Of a stretch of 64,000 bases of DNA, positions 31,632-42,442 are shown one piece after another. Position 1 is the stretch's first letter, and each line of letters starts with the position of its first letter. The position numbers were made by a program, and so were the translations under genes. The notes beneath the pieces are model-generated. The model made no database searches, was not told where the DNA came from, and was given only the letters and a program-made list of their open reading frames with translations. The stretch spans positions 145,645,705-145,709,704 of the forward strand of contig CM019824.1 in assembly GCA_009763385.1 (NCBI GenBank), written 5' to 3'. This DNA comes from Coix lacryma-jobi var. lacryma-jobi (taxonomy: Eukaryota > Streptophyta > Magnoliopsida > Poales > Poaceae).

Positions 31632-34409
31632 TCAACTTGTGTCGTTGTACACCTGTTGTCTTTGTCTACGATGGAAGGCTGCATTATGTCCTGGCATGTG
31701 GCAAATAGAGCAGAGGTTCATGCTAGGTGTCTGGTCGAAGTCCCCCCCCCCCCCCCCGCCATACATATCCATATTGTCCATGTCCCCCTTTAGTCTCTTC
31801 TTTCTCCTCCTACCCTTACCTACCTTCAGCAGGTCTGGATCAGGCATGTAGTCTCTACCCAGATATGGAGGCCATTGAGTAGGATCAAGGTAAGGCTCGA
31901 AGCTGCTCTGCCATATTGCAACGGTGTTGCTCCGGCGATAGTACTCAGACATATATGGTGGGGCCTTGTAGTTATATCCGTGCGCTCTATAGGACACAAT
32001 CATGTGAGAGCAAGGGACATGCATTATTTGCGGCATGTTACAACTGCATTCCACTCTTTCAAGATCGACTCGGTAGTTGCGACCACCATAACGTTCCCCG
32101 CCCAAGGTAGTGCCACCCTTTGCTCTAACATTATAGATTTGTCTGGTTGGTCCATAAGCCTCACAAGTTTGCTGCGTTGCCCACATCTTATTTTGCCGAA
32201 TGTGCTCCTTTCCCGCCTTTCCAAATTCACCATCCGTTTGTAGGTTGTCTTGAGCAATGGACCACCTGTTCACGAAGTACTCGTTGGTCTTGTGAAACGA
32301 GTACTCAACGATTCCAGAAACAGACAAGGCTCTAACACTGGTGAATACCTTATTGAAAGACTCTGATGAGTTGGTGGTCATTATACCGAACCGGAAACCG
32401 CCCTCCTTGTAAGCAAGCACCCACTTGTCCTTGTGTTCCATCTGTCTATCGATCTAGGCCTTGCCAGCACTGTTTAACATTTTATCCAATTCTTCCATTG
32501 TTTTCTTGAACTTGTGCTCAGTTTTAACATAACATAGATCTTTCACCTTGGCACAAACCTCCTTTTTTCTCTGCCGACGCCAAAAACTGGCGGCAAAGTG
32601 ACGCATGCACCATCTGTGCACTAGAGGAGGACAACCCTCTATCTCCTCCTCTGCGGCACGAAGCAACCCGACATGATGATCCGAAATCAAACATATTGTC
32701 CGAGAAGGGCCTAACACTTGTAGCCGTAGAAGGACCATGAACCAAGACCAAGACTCAACGTTCTCCCCCTCAGCCAAAGCGAAAGCAATTGGAACTATCT
32801 GGTCCTCGGGATCAACAGTCGCCGCCATCATCAACACACCCTTGTACGCTCCGGTCAAGAAAGTACCGTCCACAAGTATGACTGGACGACAGTACTGGTA
32901 CGCATGCTCTGTTTGGGCAAAAGACCAAAATACACGCTGAAGGACATGTGTAACCTTGTCGGTGTTGCGGTTTATATACTGGCCACTATTGTGTGTAAAC
33001 CATTTCAGGCCAGGGTTATAGTGTGTCATTGCACACAAAATCCGTGGAATCCTGTTGTACACTTCATCCCAACCAGCCCAACGAATTGCAAGGGCGATCT
33101 GCTTCGCACACCACGCCTTTCCATAAGTCACCTTATAGCCTGTGAATCCAAATATGAAGATAATCAATTTTGAAACAGACACGTCGGCGTCATCGTCAAC
33201 AAATACCAAAATACGCCGTGCAAGGTATCTTGTCGTCAACTGAGGATGTTCTTCTTGTCCCTCATTTGTAAAATAGGTATGCGGTTGTACTACTTTACTG
33301 ATCCTCCACTTGCCATCAGTTCTCTTGCAAGCATTCAACTTCCACGGACAACTTCTACTCATACACTTCACGTGGTACCTCAAATTAATATCAGAATGGG
33401 TGACGGTGTACGGTCGATGATGATGCACAACATAGTCCTAAAGGAAAAGCTTCAGCTCAGACATAGTGTTCAAAATCATACCCTTCTGAAGAATCTAATC
33501 TTTATGGTTATGCAGTGTTGCCTTGCACAAATTTAACCCAGTATCACAAACTGCCTGATCCACAATACTGACATCCCTATAACTAGGAACACATCTAAAT
33601 TGCATGTTCACTAACCTCAATTGTTGCAGCTCTGTCTCAGTGTAAGGATCAGGCAGAACATAATACTGTGCTTCGCTCAAACGCTGTCACGCGTCAAAAG
33701 GTGTATGATCCTCGGGTATATCAGTGACTAGTCTCCCTAGAGGCTGCATATTCTGAGGAACCGGTTATGGCATAGCACGAACCGGTTGTGGAATAGCAAG
33801 AACCGGTTCTGGCATAGCAGAAAGATAATTGTCTTCTTCTTTGTCATAATCTGAATCATCATCTGAATCATAGTGTTCATCAAACATTTGTGCCTCCTGC
33901 TCCTCCTGCTCGAGCTGCTCTAGGTCGGCCACATCAAAATCATTGTTTATTTGGCCGACGTCGGCGTGGGCATTTTCAGATGGATAGACCATCTCCTGCG
34001 TGGGGTGACCATCAATGTCCATACTCATTGGAGCTGCATCCTCATCATCCCCTACCTCCTGTTCTTCACCTTCGTTGCCATCATACCCTTCCTCTGCCGG
34101 CTTCCTCCAAGCATCCTCTACCACGATCTCAGCCATGGTCGAATTGGATGCCATAACAATCCTCTGGTATTTTGCCCAATCAGCCTGGTTGCGCAAGGGC
34201 ATCAACACATAGTTTGCCCTACTCTTGCCACTGTCAAATCTCCCTTTCAACAAGAAATCACCATCAAACTTCTCCTTCACATGCAACCACAGCTCCCTAA
34301 AAGGAGGACGCTCATCAAATACTTCGAGTTCTTCTTCCATGTTCGCATCAAACAATCCATCTCGTGTACTAACTGTGCCTCCATAAAACAATCTGACTAC
34401 AGTATCCAT
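31632..34409 (-). pseudogene. Mutator-like transposase of the MULE (five in-frame stops)
   Basis: A single 926-codon minus-strand frame from ATG 34409 to the stop at 31632. An acidic N-terminal region is followed by a MuDR-type region (DINLRYHVKCMSRSCPWKL, near 33370), then the MULE transposase core with Asp in VILVDGTFLTGAYKG, Asp in ICLISDHHVG and Glu in TTNSSESFNK, a SWIM zinc finger (CSCNMPQIMHVPCSH) and a C-terminal CSICHMPGHNAAFH knuckle. Stops are at 33767-33765 (TAA), 33689-33687 (TGA), 33497-33495 (TAG), 33440-33438 (TAG) and 32456-32454 (TAG). No frameshift is present, so decay is by substitutions only. All DDE positions I can see are kept. The family cuts and pastes elements by binding their terminal repeats. 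Confidence 0.8.
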
Positions 34410-34489
34410 CTACAAAATAAATGGTGCAACTAAGGTCAAGTGACGGTGTAATCTAAAGAAAAGAATGACGTAAGTACTAAGTTGACTTC

Positions 34490-34880
34490 AGTAACATATC
34501 TTCAGTAACATTTCGTCATACCCTAACTAAATACCATAACTAACATATCTTCACTAACACCCTAATACCCTAACTAAACTAAAACCCTAACTAAGTAACA
34601 AACTAAACTAACTTACCTAATTCACTAACTAACTAACTAACCTATTAACACTAACTAACTTACCTAATTCACTAACTAACTAACTAACCTATTAACACTA
34701 AATAACTAACTAACTAACCTATTAACACTAAATAACTAACATAACCTAAAGCACTAAACTAACTAACCTAGGCCACTAACTAACCCTAAGTCACTAACTA
34801 ACCCTAAGTAACTGAACTACCAAATCTAAGTCACTAACTAATATTTTGATAATTAAATAACTAACTAACTTTTGCAAAAA
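34490..34880. repeat. ACTA/ACTAACTA low-complexity tract
   Basis: Repeated ACTAACTA, CCTATTAACACTAAATAACTA and CCCTAAGTCACTAACTA words upstream of the transposase gene. Some CCCTAA-like words occur, but not a regular telomere array. Confidence 0.7.
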
Positions 34881-34889
34881 ATATAAAAA

Positions 34890-35217
34890 AAACTAAAATG
34901 AACTAACAAAGAAAACTAACCTTAGCTTCGGGTGCTTGAGCGCGGGGGGGGGGGGGGGGATGGAGAGGGGGGGTGGCCCCCAGCCACTGCCTGGCCGCCG
35001 GCGAGCTCCCCTGGCTGGAGATGGCGAGCTCCACTGCCTGGCCGGCCCCTGGCCTGGCTCGTCCGGGGCGGGGCGTGGCGGGGCGGGGCAGGGACGGGGG
35101 CGGGGCGGGGCGGGGCAGGGACGGAGCGGTGGCACGACGGACCGGCGCGGCGGAGCGGCGACGGGCAGGGACGGTGCGGGCGACGAGACAGAGGAGGAGG
35201 AAGCTGGGCGCGACGAC
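34890..35217. other. GC-rich leader with a G-run and (GGGGC)n tract
   Basis: A run of G at about 34946-34960 and a GGGGCGGGGC-type tract near 35062-35130 give long overlapping frames on both strands. It probably is the 5' leader of the minus-strand transposase gene (mirroring the leader at 13020-13150). No protein domain. Confidence 0.45.
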
Positions 35218-35660
35218 TAGATCTAGATCGGCTTTGCCGCGCCAACCCGTCTGGTGCGGCAAAGCCGTTGAACGCGTCAGCCCACCTGGCGCGGCAAACG
35301 CACTAGCCGCGCCAGCCCGCCTGGCGCGGCAAACTGGCAAGCGGGCCCCACCCGGGCCTGTGTGGCCGGGCGTTGCCACGGTGGCACCTTTGTCGCGCCG
35401 TCATGCATGGTGCGGCTAACGCTTTTGCTGCGCCATTCGGGACGGCGCGGTAAAATGGTTAGTTTTGAAAAAAAAATTGAACGGTGTTGTTTTTAAAATA
35501 TCTTATTTAATTGGGTCATTAATAAAAAAAATCCCTTTAGCAGTTCTTTTTTCATTCCAGTTTTGTCTATAAAAACTACATTTAGCCTTACGTGACACGA
35601 TCTAAAATTTCTTTACATTAGTTTAGCTCCTCCCTTAGTGTGTTTCTAGATCCGCCACTG
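35218..35660 (-). repeat. right terminal inverted repeat of the MULE
   Basis: Inverse of 12732-13012, with one extra GCCGCGCCAGCCCG block and an additional segment of roughly 100 bases near the outer end (about 35537-35645) that the left copy lacks. Confidence 0.7.
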
Positions 35661-36084
35661 CTCAGCAAAGCGTTTGCCGAGTGTTTTTTGGGCTTTGGCC
35701 AGTGCCGCCAACACTCGGCAAACGGTTTGTTTCCTGTAGTGAATATATATACTGTGATCTTACTAGCGTCAGATTAAACTACCAAGAGGGTGATGATACA
35801 GTTAGCTTCTAGAGACACATCAAGAAATAATTTGACCCAATATTTTTAAAGGTTTTATATACATACTATACCCGCCCAGCTTATTCCAAGCAGTGACACA
35901 GTACATGACATGCATTTCAGGTCTATCAAATTAAGTGTTTCTTGTATATGTAGGCACGCTTTTCATCAGTTGCCTCAAATGTTCCTCACATGAGGTTTTA
36001 ATGGGCAATGAATCGATGCTATGGAAAACAAGCCTCTTTAAAATCTTCCATACCGCCCAATTACTAATCTGTCTCAAAACAGGC

Positions 36085-37542
36085 ATGAGCCAACAGCCCA
36101 ACAACATGGACTCACCACCATCCAATCTCAAGCGCCTGAAATACGCCTTCCAACTCGTCACGAACAATTTTGTTGTCGTCACTGTTGCTGTGCTATTTTC
36201 AACCATCGTATTGCTGAAAGGCACAGAGCTACTAGGCCCTGCTGCCGAGATTCTCATATGGTTACATGCAGTGCGGCATGCCCATCTGCTGTTTCTGATG
36301 CTCATCACATTCCTCCTTTCAATCGCCTCGATCTACTTCATGTATGCCTCTCGCCATGCTGTATACCTTGTGGACTATGCTTGCTTCCGTCATACAGCTG
36401 ATTGTCGTGTCTCAAAGGCCTCTTTTATCGAACACCTTCATCACATTGCATCACTCGATGATAGCAGCGTTCATTTCATGACGCGGATGACTGAGCACTC
36501 AGGCATCGGTGATCAGAGCTACCTCCCGCTTGGTGCCCACTACCTTCCACCACAGCACACTTTGAGTGATGCCCGTAGCGAGGCAGAACAGGTCATTTTT
36601 TCATCCATTGACGACCTATTTGCTAAGACATGCATCAGCCCCAAGACAATCGACATAGTCGTCACAAACTGCAGCGCTTTCAATCCAGTGCCATCCTTGG
36701 TTGACATGATTGTAAACAAGTACAAGCTACGAGGTGACGTTCGTAGCATCCACATCGCTGGGATGGGGTGCAGTGCAGGGGTGATCTCGGTGGAAGTTGC
36801 AAAGAATCTCTTGCGGGCTGCGCCGGCCCGGCTGAATGCACATGCGCTTGTGGTTTCCACGGAGATCGTCACCCTCCCCTTCTACTCTGGGAGGAACCGC
36901 GCAATGCTACTGACAAATGTTCTGTTCCGGATGGGTGGGGCTGCAATGCTACTGTCCACATCTCGGTCGTCTATGCCACGGTTCAAGCTCATGCACACTG
37001 TACGCACAACCACTGCTGCCCAAGATAGATCTTATCAGTGTATATCCCAAAAGGAGGATGACGACACAGGTGAAACGGGAGTGAACCTGTCCAAAGACCT
37101 TGTAGCCGTTGCCGGCGACACGCTGCAGGCCAACATCACGGCGATAGGATCCCTTGTGCTCCCATTCTCTGAGCAGCTGCTATTTGTGTTAGCTGTAATT
37201 GCAGGTAAGTTGCTGAAGAGGAAGCCCTCTGTACCAGATTTCCGGATGGCCTTCGAGCACTTCTGCATCCACGCCGGTGGGCGAGCGGTGATTGACGCCG
37301 TCCAGCGTAGCCTTTGTCTATCAGACGAGGACGTTGAGCCATCGCGCATGGCGCTGCACCGGTTTGGGAACACATCGAGCAGCTCGGTCTGGTATGAGCT
37401 TGGATACATCGATGCTAAGAATCGGATAAAGAAGGGCGATCGGGTATGGATGATTGGATTTGGATCAGGATTCAAGTGCAATAGCGTCGTGTGGAAGTGC
37501 ATCCAGTCGTCTGCCAGCAGCCTCGATGGTCCATGGGCCTGA
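36085..37542 (+). CDS. KCS: 3-ketoacyl-CoA synthase (very-long-chain fatty acid elongation)
   Basis: Condenses malonyl-CoA with a long-chain acyl-CoA in the endoplasmic reticulum, the first step of the elongase that feeds cuticular wax and suberin synthesis. With the start at 36085 the product is 485 residues. Two membrane segments (about 27-47 and 66-86) precede the FAE1/CUT1 domain (VYLVDYACFR onward). The catalytic triad is present: Cys229 in GMGCSAGV, His396 in FCIHAGGRAVID and Asn429 in HRFGNTSSSS, close to FAE1 positions 223, 391 and 424. An upstream in-frame ATG (35935) adds 50 residues unlike the family. The C-terminus is odd: TGA at 37540-37542 follows GPWA, while the family ending DCIHRYPV is encoded just after in the +1 frame. 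It lies about 340 bases downstream of a CACTA end. Single exon. The paralogue was not determined. Confidence 0.9.
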   Translation: MSQQPNNMDSPPSNLKRLKYAFQLVTNNFVVVTVAVLFSTIVLLKGTELLGPAAEILIWLHAVRHAHLLFLMLITFLLSIASIYFMYASRHAVYLVDYACFRHTADCRVSKASFIEHLHHIASLDDSSVHFMTRMTEHSGIGDQSYLPLGAHYLPPQHTLSDARSEAEQVIFSSIDDLFAKTCISPKTIDIVVTNCSAFNPVPSLVDMIVNKYKLRGDVRSIHIAGMGCSAGVISVEVAKNLLRAAPARLNAHALVVSTEIVTLPFYSGRNRAMLLTNVLFRMGGAAMLLSTSRSSMPRFKLMHTVRTTTAAQDRSYQCISQKEDDDTGETGVNLSKDLVAVAGDTLQANITAIGSLVLPFSEQLLFVLAVIAGKLLKRKPSVPDFRMAFEHFCIHAGGRAVIDAVQRSLCLSDEDVEPSRMALHRFGNTSSSSVWYELGYIDAKNRIKKGDRVWMIGFGSGFKCNSVVWKCIQSSASSLDGPWA

Positions 37543-37664
37543 TTGCATTCACCGATACCCTGTAGGCATAAACAAAGGAGCCAATAAGTGAATGCTTTGG
37601 CTAATAAGGTTTTAAGACCTTGGAGAAAATGCATGTCTTGTTTGCGTGCTGAGTATGTGTAGTT

Positions 37665-37670
37665 AATAAA
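37665..37670 (+). terminator. polyadenylation signal of the KCS gene
   Basis: AATAAA 123 bases after the KCS stop, in an AT-rich context. Confidence 0.5.
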
Positions 37671-37699
37671 ACTGTGTCAGCTATCCTTCTATCAACGCA

Positions 37700-38950
37700 T
37701 AATCTATTTATTTGTAATCTAAGTATATAATTATTTATTGAGCCCTTTTATAATGGTTCAAATCACTTTCATCGTCTCCCATCACCTCCACAAAATAACC
37801 ATTTTTGTTGATTTAATTCATTGAAGGGCAATATGGTCATTACGATGCACTCTCAACCCCCCCCCCCCCCCCCCCCCCCCACTCACCACGCTGGTCTCCC
37901 ACCCCGCTCCCCCGATGGCTGCTTACACCGTACCCCCTTGTCAAACCGCCGCCGCCTGCTCTCTACACCTCCCTCTAGTCACCACTGCCGCCCTCGCACA
38001 ACGTTTCGTCGGAGAACCTGCTTCATAGCTGCCTTGCCCTCACCACTGCGCGACCTGCTTTGGCTCTCGCGCAATGCGAGGCCCTGGGATCCCTTTGCTC
38101 CTCCTTCCTCTCCAGCACCTCCGATTGACATGAGCCAGCCTGCCCTCACCCACTGCCCTCGCCACCAGAATGACCGTGCCCCATCTACACTCCAGTCGCC
38201 GCCTCCGAGGCCATCATGGCCGCCGTCAGCACACTCGCAGTCCTGACCATCGCCCTCCCCGCTGGGACTCTCAGCGCCGCCCGGACCCGTGCCCCACCCC
38301 TACTGCGACTCCGGACGCCCCTGCCAGTCGCTACCCTCGACGCCGCCCGGGACGTTGTGTTGCTGCCAGGGATCGGCGACTCATCACACACACCTCCCAG
38401 CCTGCCCAGGTATTTTCTTCCTCTTCCTTGCTGCATCCACCCCCTTCTAATTTTGGGCATGCGCCTAGCACCATTGATTAGCCTTTCTGAACCTAGGGTC
38501 CTGGCCAGAGTTTGCAGAAATTAGGGGCTTACTTCCAATTCTCTATTTTATTTGTGCTTACGAGCTGTGATTATTGTAATGATTGTCAGTGTATATGTTT
38601 TGTTTATGCCTGAAATAATTATCTTGGGTAGACAAAGGCTGCTCTGCTTCCTTATTCCTAATATAATATAATATAGCACATTCAGACGGCTGATTGTGAT
38701 AAAATTTTGATCAGCTAATGAGTTTAATCTGTTGTATACTACTAATTTTGATCCTTTCCAAAGTCATTAGAACTTAGGTTCGCTGTTGTATACTACTATG
38801 TTTTGCATTTGGGGATAAATGATTTTTGCATGCCATGTTTGCTTCCCATTCTAAAACGATGTAGACTTGCTTACTTAAATTATTAAAATTATTACTTAGA
38901 GTGAGATGAATTCTATTATGTTTAATCGAACTTAGGATATTTTTTATCAT
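37700..38950. other. C-rich low complexity then AT-rich spacer
   Basis: A run of more than 20 C near 37857-37880 leads a CT-rich stretch to about 38520 with overlapping Pro/Arg/Ser-rich frames and no domain. It could be an untranslated first exon, with CCCAG/GTATTT at 38407 as a possible donor, but nothing downstream supports a gene. From 38520 the sequence is AT-rich with nothing recognised. Confidence 0.4.
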
Positions 38951-38954
38951 CCTT

Positions 38955-40450
38955 ATAGGTGCAAACTTGTAGGATGTCAATGGGTGTTCAACAAAAGTTG
39001 AAGCCGGATGGTAATATTGAAAAGTAAAAGGTAAAGCTTGTGTCCTAGGGTTATACTCAAAATGAAAGTGAAGATTTTTCTATACTTATTCACTAGTTAC
39101 TTGCTTCAGTACTATTTTGAGTGTTACTTTCCTTGGTAGCCTCACGTGGTCTTCTCGTTTATTAGATGGATGTTAAGATAACTTTTCTAAATTCTTGAGG
39201 AGATGCATGTGGATCATATTTATGAATCTGTAGCAAAGGGTCAAGTGGGAATGGTGTGTGAGATATTGGAGTCTTTGTATGCCCTAAAACAAGAGTCGAA
39301 GCAATGGCACAAGAAATTCGATACAACTTTGACATATGCTTGCTTTGTTGTGAATGAAGATGACAAATGTGTGTACTGTCTCTATGGTAGGAGAGATCTT
39401 ATGTTTATGCGTTTATATGTTGATGATATCTGATTTTGTGTTCATATGTTATGATGTACTGATCTTTGGTACTAACATTATGTGATTAATTATGTAAAGA
39501 GATTTTTGTTTGACAATTTTGAGATGAAGAATTTGGGAGTAGTTGATGTTATTCTTAATATCAGGCTATTAATAGAAGGAAATGGCGGAGTTTCACTAGC
39601 GCATCCCACTGTGTGGAAAAGATTTTGAATCGCTTTGGGTTTGCAAGCCTACTCGTATACTTGAATATCCTAGTGTATTATTAAGCAAAAATCAAAGAAT
39701 AGCAAGACATCAATTGGGATACCCACAAATCATAGGCTCGCCTATGTATTTAGCTAGCACACAAAAAGCACTAATATCTCATTTACTTTGAGCAAACTAA
39801 GCTGGTTTGTGGCGAACCTAGGAGATGATCATTAACATGCTCTTGAGGGAGTGATTGTGCTATGCAAAATGCATTGTGAGCTATGGAATTCACTATGCTA
39901 GGTATCCAAGGGCACTAGAGGGCTATAGTGATTCAAATTAGATATTAGATATTGGTGAGTTAAAAGCCACGAGTGGATATGCATTTGTATAGCAAGTGTT
40001 CCAAAGCAAACCATCTTATGAGGACAAAAATGGAAGTAGAAGCTCATAGTATTAGTTATCGCACCACTATTGAGGAAAATGGCTTCTGAACTCCTTATGG
40101 ATTTACTGGTTGTTGAAAAATCTATAACAACTATTTCCATGAACCATAACAATCAAATGATGATAGTTAAAGTGATCAACTCTAAAAGTAATATGAAGTC
40201 ATTTAGGCATATAAATTGGGGGTTGAATCTATTAGAAAATTGAGGAACTTCAGTGTGATAGCGTTGGACTATGTACATACGTCCTAAAATTTGGTAGATC
40301 AAAATTACAAAGGGATTATCATGAAATGTGATACATGGTGCATCAAGTGAGATGGGATTGAGAACTAAGGAAGTATGCGATAGTCGTAACCTGTCCCATG
40401 TGATCGGAGATCCCATGAAGTAGGACGTTGAAACAAGCTAGTGACTGTGA
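38955..40450 (+). pseudogene. decayed Copia reverse transcriptase-RNase H
   Basis: Scattered frames give CRMSMGVQQKLKPDG, then a QMDV-like segment, then ILESLYALKQESKQWHKKFDTTL and LYVDDI (about 39415-39431), the Copia reverse transcriptase order. RNase H-like remains and the 'gtcggagatcccatga' type 3' segment (near 40400) match the better preserved element C. Many stops and indels; an old copy. No intact LTR pair was found. Confidence 0.65.
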
Positions 40451-40837
40451 AGAGAGGCTCTTAACAAGATCGATATTGTTTGAAATGCACTTCTCTCTTT
40501 TCCTATATGTTAGGCCTAAACCCTAGATACTCATGAAAGTCTTGGAGTTTGACGTATATGCTCTAGATACTCATGAAGTCCTTGGTGTTTGACTTATATG
40601 CTCCAACCAGATGGCATGCTTCTGGCAGCCTTATAATGGTGAAGGACTTAGCTAAAACTTATCTAACATAAAAATGTTAATTGAAGTCAATGTCCATTGT
40701 TTAGTTATGAAGAAGTGTAACCTTGGTTCAAGATGGATGTTCAACTTAGCAGTGTTCATTAGAAAACCAGTGTATCAAACATTAGCATAAGAGAGCATTT
40801 TTCTTTGCCTTGGAATTTGGTGGGGATTGTTGGGTTT

Positions 40838-41530
40838 ATTGGGTTTGTCTCATTTTTATTCAACTATTAAATCAAACAAAATTCTAAGACCATAGTTAAT
40901 GCTAGGTGAAGTATCCACAGGTTCTTTATGCAGTGTAACTAACGGTTTGATGAGTGTTAAGTGCATGGTGACCATTATATATTAGTGGATATCAAGATGA
41001 CTATTATGTGTTAGTGGGTTATGATGCCTTAGTGGTTTCTGTTACTATAGCAAACAATTGATTAGTTAGTTTTACAAGTTACTGGTAACAAACAATATCA
41101 TAATGATCATGACCTCTTCACATGTGTGGCTCCTCATCTTCATGTTCCTTCATTGCTGCAAAAAGGGGCTCTCCTAGATGCGAGAGACAAACAACCAATT
41201 AAGAGCAGCACATTTTTGTGGTTGTGTTCAGCACTCTACGATATTTGTTTTGGCTTTCTTTGTGCATAGGATGTGCAACTCTACCATATCTATGATTGTT
41301 CACAATGTCATGCTCCTATTTCTAGTATTCGACTATGGTATTCCTGGTGTTACAACATTGATGGTGTTCAAGTACCACATTTCAAGTGTTCGAGAACAAG
41401 GTGAGACGACCATCGACTACTGCGGCTACTTTTTGGTGACTGTTTTTAAGACTACACTATGCACCTCATCTTAAATTTACTGTGGTCCACAACATTAGCA
41501 AGCTCACTATGTCAACTCACAACTAGGGAT
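40838..41530 (+). other. probable LTR remnant of the decayed Copia element
   Basis: TGTTGGGTTTATTGGGTTTG at about 40838 stands where element C has its 3' LTR start (TGTTCGAAGATTGGGCTTGG). The right end could not be placed. The rest of the stretch has no recognised gene. Confidence 0.35.
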
Positions 41531-41534
41531 GTGA

Positions 41535-42210
41535 TCATCAGTGACGTACTCCTTTCGTCACTGTAGATGAGCAAATCGTCACCCAGTTTAATTTGTGATG
41601 ATTTTGTGACAAAAATTATATCGTCATTGGGGTCGCATCACATTTGTTCTATTGTGACGAAATCATAATTTTCATCATAAACGTGCTTCCTTTTTGTGAC
41701 GAAAAGGATGTGGTCACGGATATGATACCTTTCTGTGACGATCGGTTTTGGTCAAGGATGGGTCCAGGTTTTCGTCATAATCCGTCGTCCAACGTCGCGC
41801 CATAACGACGTCGTTAACGGCGTTTGTAACCTGTGACGGCCCGTTTTGGTCACAGATTGAACTCTATTTTCGTCATAACGGTCCATTTGAAAGGCCCGAC
41901 AACGCTTGCCACGTAGGATGCTGACATGGTTGATGATGTCATCACTGACGTGTCACGTGATGTGGCGATGATGTCATTGCTAGCTCGGTTGCTGCCTTTG
42001 TTGCACGTGGACCAATCATATTCTGCCACGTGGCTTGGTTGGATTGGTTCTTATTTCGTCACAGATTGCAGTTTGAAATCGTCAATGAAGATGAAAGAGT
42101 TTGGTCACAGATGACGACTTGAAATCATCACTGAAGATGACACCGTTTTGGTCACATATTGCGATTTGTAATCGTCACTGAAGACGCCATCATTTTCGTC
42201 AAAGAAATGC
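41535..42210. repeat. CACTA subterminal repeat block (GTGACGA motif)
   Basis: More than a dozen copies of GTGACGA / TCGTCAC / TTGGTCACAG words in both orientations in about 670 bases, the transposase-binding layout of CACTA ends. Confidence 0.65.
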
Positions 42211-42442
42211 ATATACTAATTTAATTGCAATTTAGAAATGATACTAGAAAGACCAAATAATTTCATACTTAATAAAACAACATTCCAATGAGCATACAGC
42301 TCAGTTCACAGCAACACCACTTAGCATACACATCAGTTCATAGAACATTACAACATATATTAAAAAGTTGCCAACCACAAGCAACTTAAGTTTGACTTCC
42401 CAAAATGAACAGCCTAAACACAGGAGCACTGACCACGAGCCC

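Larger units (their letters stand above)
12732..35660 (-). mobile_element. 22.9 kb Mutator-like element (MULE) with cargo genes
   Basis: The ends read CAGGGGCGGATCCAG (left) and CAGTGGCGGATCTAG (right, minus strand), with 8-base flanks CTTGGCAA (12724-12731) and CTCAGCAA (35661-35668), six of eight identical. Inside are long diverged inverted repeats (about 12766-13012 and 35218-35550). The interior holds a minus-strand Mutator-type transposase (31632-34409), a PMD gene (30081-31503) and two GRF-like genes (13433-14112 plus; 14485-14972 joined to 29262-29404 minus). Without retrotransposon A the element is about 8.6 kb. The outermost 12 bases also resemble hAT Tip100 ends, but the encoded transposase is Mutator type. 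Confidence 0.7.
12585..35741. mobile_element. small CACTA element split by the MULE
   Basis: The left piece (about 12585-12731) contains TTTGTCGAGTGCCC and ACACTCGACAAAG and the right piece (35669-35741) contains TTTGCCGAGTGTT and AACACTCGGCAAAC, the CACTA subterminal motif of many grass elements. The right end TTTCCTGTAGTG (35730-35741), CACTACAGGAAA on the minus strand, is a CACTA terminus. No CACTA terminus is visible on the left. Without the inserted MULE only about 220 bases of this element remain. Confidence 0.65.

Noticed and set aside
31741..31757. C-run inside the transposase 3' end as a frameshift
   Set aside because: The frame reads through as a Gly run (GGGGG) between a basic segment and the final zinc knuckle, so no shift is needed; run length may still carry sequencing error.
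34550..34850. interstitial telomere repeat (CCCTAA-like words)
   Set aside because: The words are irregular and mixed with ACTAACTA; no run of CCCTAAA units exists.
35935..36084. upstream ATG for KCS giving 50 more residues
   Set aside because: The extra residues do not resemble the KCS N-terminus; the two membrane segments and domain are complete from 36085.
37821..38524. Pro/Ser/Arg-rich frames after the KCS gene
   Set aside because: They derive from a C-run and CT-rich low complexity; overlapping frames on both strands and no domain.
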